64,000 bases of DNA, from contig CM061142.1 of assembly GCA_030789695.1 (NCBI GenBank), positions 280,109,043 through 280,173,042 on the forward strand, written 5' to 3'. The stretch is from Scilla litardierei (taxonomy: Eukaryota > Streptophyta > Magnoliopsida > Asparagales > Asparagaceae). Position numbers and translations under genes: made by a program. The notes beneath the pieces were generated by a model. That model was given only the letters and a program-made list of their open reading frames with translations, had not been told where the DNA came from and ran no database searches. This document shows positions 56,974 through 64,000 of the stretch, piece after piece (positions within the stretch are counted from its first letter, which is position 1; the number at the start of each line of letters is the position of its first letter).

Positions 56974-57832
56974 TGTTGGGGAAATAAGACCAGACGATAG
57001 CGGAAGCAACCCGCTCGTTGAATAGTTGCCCAATAATCACTATGTCGCGGTCTTTCAGGGATAAACCACAACAACAATATCCAACCAAGCAAGCAATATG
57101 AAAGGAAACAAAAACATGAAAGCAACAAATTAAGCTACACAGATTTTACCTTGGTTCGGCCTGCCAACAAGGCCTACGTCCAGCTTCCTGATGAAGGTTT
57201 CTACTAATATAATCAGAGATAATTACACCTTACCCCTTCAAGCTTCTTCAACAAAAGAGAGCACCAATAACTCCAAGTTTGTAGTTCAAACTCTTTTCAC
57301 CAAACCCAATGGAGATCTCAAATCTCACCAAAAGAGAATAAAACAAAAGCTCTCACAAATAATCCCTTAATCCAAAAAGAGATATACCAAGAAGAAGATT
57401 ACAATGTATTTCAAAAGAAATCACAAGAAATCACCCACCAAATCATGCCCCAAAGCTCCAAGACATGTGAGGAAGAAGAAAACTTGATGACAGTACTTTG
57501 TAGCAATGAATGCTATGAGCTGATCTTGAAAGCTTTGGAGACAAGTTGAACTTTAGAGCTTGAGCTTGATTGCTTTGAATGCCCTTGAATGCTCTAGATG
57601 AGAAGTTAATGACTTAGGTGCACATGAGAGTGTAATGAATGAAGTCTTAGATGCTTAGTTTACTCCTCAAGTGAAGCCATTAAAGTCCTATTTATAAGCC
57701 ACAAAAATCTGCTCAAAACAGCTAAAGAGCCTAAGCATTTAATGCTTCAAACAGCTAGAAACGGACAGAAATCCTAGTCACCAATCGCCTAATGAAAAGC
57801 CACCAGTCGGCTGATGTATTGTTCTGACTGGG
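56974..57832 (-). repeat. second Tork-like LTR, truncated by the Athila-like insertion
   Basis: Starts TGTTGGGGAAATAAG and shares layout with the LTR at 55929: 'gcggaagcaaccc', 'attttaccttggttcgg', 'ggcctacgtccag'. TATA on the minus strand (complement of 'cctatttataag' near 57689). At its right end two motif-like words (CAATCGCCTAATG, CAGTCGGCTGATG) may be the start of a U3 motif cluster cut off at 57833. Confidence 0.6.
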
Positions 57833-59584
57833 TGATGAATGTTTATTATACATGGGGTTTCCCTCTTTTTCATGCATGTTTTACATCGTTCTATTCTCCA
57901 TTCCTACCCCTTTTCCCCGTTTTGTCTTCTATTTTGCCTTTTTGGTACCTCTTGTGCTTTGCAGGAAATATGTGTCGTTTAGGGACCATATGGCGAGATT
58001 TTAGCACAAAAAGGCAAAAGGATCGAAGCCGGGGGATCAAAATGTGCAAGGGAGGAGAAAGTTGTGAGCAACGGAGACCCGCGCGGCTGCGTCATCGTTA
58101 TCCACACGGCCACGCCAATGTGCACTAGGAAGAAGATCCACGTAGCTGCATGACACCGACATGCATGGCCGCGTTCAAGAGCCCCAGAACATACATCCAC
58201 GCAATCGTGTTGAAGATCACCAAATGGCTGCATTGCTGAGGAGTAAGATTGAGGATCTGAAGTCGACGCGGCCCATGCAAAAGAAGACGACGCGGTCCTG
58301 CCTTTCTAAAGACTAAAGCCAATCGAAACGGCTGCGTCGTAGTCAACGTGGTCGCGAAGCCTGATTCCACGCGGCTGCGCCCTTATTGACGCGATGGCGT
58401 CACTAAAGCCCCCACTTCCCCATTTATTCCAGAAAGCGATGCGATCGCGTCGTTATCGACGTGGTCGCATCGGATTGGTTTTCTGAGGCTGCTAGGGCGC
58501 GTTCTAGGGGGCTTTTTGGCCATTTTGGGCGCGCATATTTAAGCCACCTTCTTCTTCCTGCGAGAGGATATTCTCTTTTATCGGTTTTAAGCTATTTTCT
58601 ATTGCTTTGGAGGGTTTTGTAAGAACTTCTAACTCTAGTATTTTGTTATTCCAGTTGTTTTTATTGCTTTCTCTAGTAATAGCTTAGCTTTCTTAATTGA
58701 AATTCCCTCTTTTTACCATTGTTGTTGTGTTTTATCATCCATTGCTAATCTAAGCTGAATCCATGGCTTTTGTTGCTTATCCATTACTAGAAACAACTTA
58801 TATTGACATGGATAGTGAGTAGTTTTCATCTAGGATAATGGGATGAACCACATTGGATTAGAGATATGGGTTTGACGATTTATTAGCTTAGTTGATGGGC
58901 TAATTGAGATTAGGGATACATTGGGATGATTATCATCGTCGTATATTCGATCCACTCCCTTCGGGGTGATCGGATTGGCCGCCGGCAAAAATCAGGACCA
59001 ATCTGGGGATCTGATCCCTAGGACGTACGTACTATTGGTGTGGCTGACGAGAGTCGGGCATCGATTAGAGCCCTTCCGATGTAGATCTGATCCCCAAACG
59101 CCACTGTGGACGAGAGGAAAATTGGGGATATTCGTCGAGTGTAATGCACCCAACGTACACCGATGCATCGACGAGAGTTGACATCGGTGTAGGTTGGGTT
59201 GGCCTATCATTGCATCGCAACAGCAGGGGTCGGACTTGACATAAGGGAATAACATATCATGCAGCACAACAGTGGGGGATAAGCGAATGCCCTTAGGTCA
59301 CACGACCTCTCCCGAGTCCCGGTGAGTCCGGCAACCGGTTGATTATTAGTCTAACCCTAATCTTATTCCAATGGTGGGGATTCCCCATGCCCTAGAGCCT
59401 TTATCTTTTGATTCACCCCTTCCTATTTCACCAACTAACCATCGTTACGATTGCGTAGCTTTCGAACGAAGACCCATAGATCGGTACTCACTGACCGCCT
59501 CCATGTGTTTAACCTGTCAATGCTACACATGACCCATGCACTGCGGTATTATTTTTAGCATTGTCATTTGGACGACGACCAGCT
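57833..59584 (+). repeat. Athila-like 5' LTR
   Basis: TGATGAATG... to about 59584, fixed at the right by a PBS. U3 has a GC-rich motif cluster, TATA-like ATATTTAA at 58535-58542, and a transcribed part with 'gagtagttttcatctaggat'. The element interior after the PBS is interrupted by Sire-2. Confidence 0.7.
58081..58473. promoter_or_regulatory. GACGYGGYYGCGTC motif cluster upstream of TATA (Athila-like LTR)
   Basis: About 12-14 variants of a GC-rich imperfect palindrome: 'gcgcggctgcgtc', 'cacggccacgcc', 'gacgcggtcctgc', 'acggctgcgtcgt', 'caacgtggtcgcg', 'gatgcgatcgcgtcg', 'gacgtggtcgcatc'. It ends about 60 bp before the TATA-like box. CpG-dense. Confidence 0.75.
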
Positions 59585-59587
59585 TTT

Positions 59588-59605
59588 TGGCGATATTGCC
59601 AGGGA
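59588..59605 (+). other. degenerate tRNA-Asp primer-binding site
   Basis: tggcgatattgccaggga differs at 4 of 18 positions from TGGCGCCGTTGCCGGGGA; it is followed by 'ggcacgatttg' as in Athila leaders. Confidence 0.7.
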
Positions 59606-59746
59606 GGCACGATTTGATATTGGTTTTAGTCTGTACCGAGAGACTACATATTTTTGCTTATTTTTGCTCATATCTCTCTTTCCATCATTGACTCTTGGTG
59701 CTTTTGACGTTTCTCTTTGGTGTGACTCTTTGCATGCACATGATAT
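59606..59746 (+). other. Athila-like leader, interrupted by Sire-2
   Basis: Non-coding. The left flank of Sire-2, GATAT (59742-59746), is the presumed target duplication whose partner is outside the window. Confidence 0.5.
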
Positions 59747-60143
59747 TGTTGAGTATTGACTCCCCGGTTTTGGGTTTTGATGATGAACAAACATAAATAT
59801 CGTGAACTAACTCTTTGTGAGCGCAGTTTTGGAGATCGTTGCCAAATTTCTATGAACATCAAAAGCGACGTCTCGAGACTTCTCAAAGCGCGTGATCGTG
59901 TGCTTGGAGCTTCGTTGAAGCTCAAAGACCATTATTGAAGTCAAGAAGATTCGATTGAAGCTTTTGAAGACGGTTCGTCAAGTTTTATTTATAGTCTTCT
60001 AGCTTCGTTTCGTAGATTGTTAAGCCTTGAGTAGGTCTTACGTTTTAATCCTCATAACGCTCATATCTAGAGCTAGGATCTTATTAGAAGCCCATAGAAT
60101 CTTTCCCGAAGCTTAACGCTTCTTATCGCGGCTTCTTGTGTAT

Positions 60144-60659
60144 GTTAGTTGGTTCAAGAAGAAGAACCAACCGGCTAGATGGCAATCTAGTCGGTCGGCA
60201 AAGCTTCTTGAACCGACTAGAATGCATTCTCAATTTTCAGCTCACTTACTGTTGACAGTTAGTCGGTCCAAGAAGGTTCACCGACCGACTAGTTGTGAAC
60301 TAGTCGGTTAGGAATCCTTCTTAGACCGACTAGTTAAGCTTCCACTGTTCAGCCTAACTTACTGTTTACAGTTAGTCGGTCAAAGCACAACGACCGACCG
60401 ACTAGTTGAGAAACTAGTCGGTTAGAAGTTGTTTTTAAACCGACTAGCTGTATTTGATTTCATCTCTTAGTCGGTCAAAGTTCACTCACCGACCGACCAG
60501 TTGTGAAACTAGTCGGTTGGCAAGTCTTCTTGGACCGACTAGTTCTATATTCCCTGAACTTCTCTATTGATTGTTCACCTCTTAGTCGGTTCATGTTGAA
60601 TCACCGACCGACTAGTTGATGAACTAGTCGGTCAGTGGTCCTTCTTTGACCGACTAGTC
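60144..60659. promoter_or_regulatory. CTAGTCGGTY/RACCGACTAG motif cluster in U3 of Sire-2
   Basis: About 18 copies, mostly in a repeating order: single TTAGTCGGTC, a divergent pair GACCGACTAG...CTAGTCGGTT, then ACCGACTAG, with a period near 100-120 bp. It ends 64 bp before the TATA-like box CTATTTATAC (60723-60732). Confidence 0.88.
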
Positions 60660-60722
60660 TACTTCAGAATAGAGCCGTTGGAGCATTAATTGCCACGAAT
60701 TTTGCTCTCTCTTTCCTCTATC

Positions 60723-60732
60723 CTATTTATAC
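60723..60732 (+). promoter_or_regulatory. TATA box of the Sire-2 LTR
   Basis: CTATTTATAC just downstream of the motif cluster; by analogy with the solo LTR, where CTATATATAG takes the same place. Confidence 0.65.
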
Positions 60733-61458
60733 TTGAAGGACTGCTTTCATAGCATTAAAAAGGCTGATATTTATTGAAGTTTAGAGATCAAAGAGAAGCA
60801 ATTACTTCTCATTCAAAGCTCTTTCATTTCTTACTTGAATCTCTCCCTCACTCTTATTTAAAAAGAGAGATTCATTGATTGTGAGCCTTCCATGCCAAGA
60901 GCTTGATCCAAGGTCACCAACAACTCCCTAGGCCTCCATTGCTGGTCTACATCTTGGAGCTAGGGTTTGGTGCCTTCATCTTCCCCAAAATCCTTCTTGC
61001 CCTAATTCGTAAGTTTACTCAAGGCATAGGATTTTGTTGGCAAGCATTTCATATTTCAATTTACTTTGAATATTGCAAGTTTTACTCTTGGTTGTGAGAG
61101 TTTGTTTGTGATCCCGGTTTGTGGGAGTCACAATTTCATTTGTGTATGATTTGATCTTGTAGAGGTTTCTACAAGTATTTCATGGTGTAAATTTGAGTTA
61201 GAAGTTTCTAAGTCAAGTATCCGGAGGGGATCCGGGTGTTTGGGACGTAGGATCACCGGGAACAAGTCGGGGAGACTTGGGTGGATCCGAACCCGTTATA
61301 TCGTCTGTTTGCGATTGCATTTATTTGTTGTCTATATTTACATTTCCGCATTGTTGGTTGAGTTTGCAAGATAATTAGGAATTATCTTCTTAATTATTTT
61401 AAAGTACTATTCACCCCCCCTCTAGTACTTGTGCAGTAGCTACGTAGGGCATTACATT

Positions 61459-61470
61459 TGGTATCAGAGC
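61459..61470 (+). other. tRNA-iMet primer-binding site of Sire-2
   Basis: TGGTATCAGAGC, two nucleotides after the LTR. Confidence 0.95.
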
Positions 61471-61483
61471 CAAGTACCTAGCT

Positions 61484-63727
61484 ATGTCTTCCAACGATAA
61501 CAAAACTGTACGTCCACCTTCAGACTACAGCACCTTCAGGAACCGTGAAGGAGCTTCTTCGGTGATGGAAGGACACTCCTCGACAAGGCCTCCCTTCTTC
61601 AACAGTACCAACTATGGGTACTGGAAATGCCGGATGGAAACTTTCCTCCGGAGTGCTTCACTATGGAGAGCTACGTTGACGGAGTACATCGAGCCCGAAG
61701 AAGAAGATTTCGCTAAGTGGACTTCCGCCGAGGTCGCCGCGGAGGTAACCAATGCCAAGGCAATGAACGCCTTGCAATGTGCTTTGGAGCCCGAGGACTT
61801 CAAATAGATATGCACATGTAAGAGTGCATATCAAATCTGGAACTCTCTCCTGATCTTGCATGAAGGAACGAGTAGGGTAAGAGACTCCAAACTCACCGTT
61901 GTCAATAAAGATTACGAGTTATTTCATATGCAACAGGGTGAGAAGATGAAGGAGTACTATGCTCGCTTCGTCGACATTACAAATGAATTGGAGGCTCTTA
62001 GAAAGACCTACACCCAAAAGGAGAAAGTCTCAAAAATTATTGACGAACTTCCTTCTTGTTGGAAGAAGCGTACCTTCGCCATCGAGGAAGGTAACGATAT
62101 GAACAAATATACCGTTGTTCAACTAATGGGTACCTTGATGTCTTATGAGGTACGCAAGGATAGCAAGATGAAGATGCAAGATAAGATGAAGTCTTACTTG
62201 AAGCAAGACGAGCCAAAGAAAAAGGCGATTGCGTTCAAGGCCGCTCCATCTACATCTACATCTACCGATGATGAAGACTCGGAAGACAAGTTGGACTTGG
62301 AATCCATTGCCCTCATGGCAAAGAAGTTCAACCGATTCTTCCGGAAAGGTAATTTCAAGAACAAATCTAAATTTAGTTCTTTTAACGCCTCCGCTCCTTT
62401 GTGTTTTAAATGCAACAAGCCAGGACACATGAAAGTGGATTGTCCTCAAAACAAACACAAGGAGAAGTGGAAGGCGCCAAAGTTTGACAAGTCAAAGAAG
62501 TACAAGAAATGATACAAGAAAGGACTTGTCGGGACATTCACCGACTCCGACGAGGACTCCTCAAGTGGAGAGTCGGATGATGAGCAAGTGGAGCAAGCAC
62601 ACATGTGCTTCATGGCAAGAGAGGAACATGATCAAGGATCTTCCTCCGATGATAGCGAGGATGAAGGCGATGAGGTAACTATGGACGAACTTAGATTAGC
62701 TAACGAGCAAATTTGGTCTAAATATTCTAAATTAGTAAATAGATATACTAAGACCAAAGATGAGTTAATTAGTCTCCAAACCTCGCCTAAACCTATCGTC
62801 ATCAACAATGACACCGTTATTGAAGATCTGAGAAATGAGATTGTAAATCTCAAATCTCAACTTGAGCATGTTCATATTGAGGAATCAGATGAACATGAGA
62901 TGGCGGATTTGATTTCTCGAAACTCAACTTTGAGTATTGAGACTGAGAATCTCAAGTCTCGTGTTTGTGTACTCACATCGCAAGTATCCACTTTGGATGC
63001 TTCTATGCATTCTCTCACCGAGAAGTATGAGTGCACATTAGGCCGAATTAATAAATTCAATAAAGGTAAGGACCATTTGGATAATATCCTAAATGACCTA
63101 CTTCTGGCCAATCACCACATTGGCGTGGGGTATAAGATGGAACATTTGTCCAAGTCGGTGACTACCTTTGTTAGGCCAACTTCCGATGCCTCAACGAGTA
63201 AGAGCAAACACTCTATTGGTAGTTCATCTACCAATGGTGCTTCCACTTCGTACACACCCTCATTTGGAAAGAAACCCACTTTGGGTGGACCTCCAAAGAA
63301 GGGTCATGCTTATATGTACACCAATACCATGTCACGTAGGAACACACATCCTACTCCACATGTTCACACATATGATGATTTTTATGCACCACATCCACGG
63401 ACACGTGCACACCATGTGAGACACTCTCATGCACGTGTTCCTCCACATGCATATGTTCACCCACATCATCGTATGAACAATTATCATCATGCACCATTTC
63501 ATCATGTGCTTTATGCCTATTCACGACATGCATCACGTAGAAATCAATAACGCATGCATGCTCCCAATAGGAATAGGGCTCCCAAAATCTTCACTATTTG
63601 GAGCCCGAAGAACACAAGCATGAATGAAAAACAAGCTTACATGAATTCGTATTTTATGAATGTCGTGCATAATGATGATTTCATTGGGAAGTCTAAGTCC
63701 AATTGGACTTGGCTTCCAAAGGTCTAA
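61484..63727 (+). pseudogene. gag: Sirevirus gag (Sire-2) with three premature stops in one frame
   Basis: ATG at 61484 (MSSNDNKTVRPPSDY...). The same frame is kept from start to a final TAA at 63725-63727, but it is interrupted by TAG (61805-61807), TGA (62510-62512) and TAA (63548-63550). Domains: UBN2-type gag (NYGYWKCRMETFLRS; LHEGTSRVRDSKL), zinc knuckle CFKCNKPGHMKVDC (about 62402-62443), an acidic stretch, a coiled-coil-like region (about 62670-63090), and a His-rich segment (63340-63550) with 17 His in about 70 residues. The last line ends NWTWLPKV, as WVWLPKI in Sire-1. Confidence 0.9.
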
Positions 63728-63790
63728 TCTTTTAGGACCCAATGACCTTGGGTACCATGGAATGATATGTTTATCTTTAGGTACTCAAGA
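63725..63790 (+). other. gag-pol junction of Sire-2
   Basis: TAA, then 'gggtacc', a T-rich stretch ending TTTAG, then GTACTCAAG and the start of pol in a different frame from gag. Same layout as 46651-46710 in Sire-1. Confidence 0.65.
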
Positions 63791-64000
63791 AAAAGAAATG
63801 GAGCAATAAATCCAAATTTAGCTCCAAGAATAATTGGATACTCGATAGCGGGTGTTCAAAACACATGACGGGTGATGCTCAATTGCTCTCCGGAGTGGTG
63901 CCCATTGCAAATGGAAACCGAGTCGTCTTTGGAGGCAACGAGAGCGGAACCATCATAGGTGTTGGTAAAGTGGGTAATCCTTCTAAACTACTAATAAGTG
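63781..64000 (+). CDS. pol: Sirevirus pol start (Sire-2): protease, partial
   Basis: Open from 63781 to the window end. Basic lead-in, then WILDSGCSKHMTGDAQLLSG with an intact Asp-Ser-Gly active site and 'VVFGGNESGTIIGVGKVGN'. No lesion in the visible part. It cleaves the Gag-Pol precursor. Confidence 0.88.

Larger units (their letters stand above)
59747..61456 (+). repeat. 5' LTR of Sire-2
   Basis: 1710 bp, TGTTGAGTATTG...GGCATTACA. It has the opening 'ttttgggttttgatgatgaa' and the ending 'actattcaccccccctctag' shared with the solo LTR at 23399-25576. Confidence 0.9.
59747..64000 (+). mobile_element. second Sirevirus-like copia element (Sire-2), 5' part
   Basis: 5' LTR (59747-61456), initiator-Met PBS, gag and the start of pol; it runs off the window. 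Same gene layout as Sire-1 but clearly a different family (LTR length, motif, gag tail). Confidence 0.92.

Noticed and set aside
41620..59584. One large Athila element with LTRs at 41620 and 57833
   Set aside because: The two LTRs differ in motif cluster, length and most of their sequence, and the DNA between belongs to other elements.
63340..63550. Separate His-rich protein gene
   Set aside because: It lies in the same frame as gag and ends with a stop after which the same frame continues to the conserved gag end.

Overview
The window is plant nuclear DNA, almost certainly from an angiosperm with a repeat-rich genome. It is made nearly entirely of transposable elements inserted into one another. 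The lineages recognised are Ty1/copia of the Ale/Retrofit, Sirevirus-like and Tork types, Ty3/gypsy of the Tat, Athila-like and chromovirus types, a plant L1 LINE with a DUF4283-type ORF1, and two small inverted-repeat elements sitting in (TA)n microsatellites. No intact host protein gene was recognised. The only hint of one is a promoter-like, first-exon-like stretch near 2.1-2.4 kb on the minus strand.

Layout. 1-305: end of a gypsy-type LTR. 306-2556: AT-rich unassigned DNA with a tRNA T-arm/B-box palindrome and a poly-G tract. 2557-9548: complete minus-strand Ale-type copia element (146-bp LTRs, TSD CAAAC) with an intact gag, a pol broken near its end, and an unusual leader holding three palindrome pairs and a GC-rich repeat block. 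10015-10984 (probably resuming at 34165): chromovirus integrase tail and LTR. 10985-34159: gypsy Tat element 1 (TSD GGTTA) with gag, a ~50-bp tandem array and an antisense extra ORF, but no pol. It is split by a minus-strand gag-only LTR element (16656-32057, near-TSD AGACC/AGATC). The left LTR of that element is itself expanded to 10.9 kb by insertions separated by (TA)n tracts: an L1 LINE (18087-26105), which carries a Sirevirus-type solo LTR (23399-25576, TSD TAGTC), then two inverted-repeat elements. This nest is five levels deep.

34600-35506: Sirevirus-like LTR fragment. 35507-41619: Tat element 2 with LTR, PBS, almost no gag, decayed protease/RT/dual RNase H/integrase, a ~112-bp tandem array related to that of Tat element 1, and an antisense ORF stub. 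41620-42937: Athila-like LTR. 42938-56897: Tork-type copia element (minus, 3' end lost) interrupted by a complete young Sirevirus-like element (43556-53450, 1313-bp LTRs about 99% identical by eye, TSD AGAAT). 56974-57832: another Tork-like LTR. 57833-59746: Athila-like LTR plus tRNA-Asp-type PBS and leader. 59747-64000: start of a second Sirevirus-like element running off the window.

The most interesting cross-cutting signal is that at least five LTRs from different lineages (Sirevirus, Tork, Athila-like) carry, just upstream of their TATA box, a dense cluster of a short imperfectly palindromic motif. Each family has its own version (CAGTCGMCTG, CTAGTCGGTY, CTCGACCGAGTAG, GACGYGGYYGCGTC), except that an Athila-like and a Tork LTR share the same motif plus flanking sequence. 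Other notable items are the (TA)n microsatellite acting as an insertion hub, the related tandem arrays of the two Tat elements with complementary gag/pol losses, the gag-pol junction structure shared by two Sireviruses, and a GC-rich gene-like ORF behind the pol of the first Sirevirus. All reading was by eye; no alignment or database search was possible.
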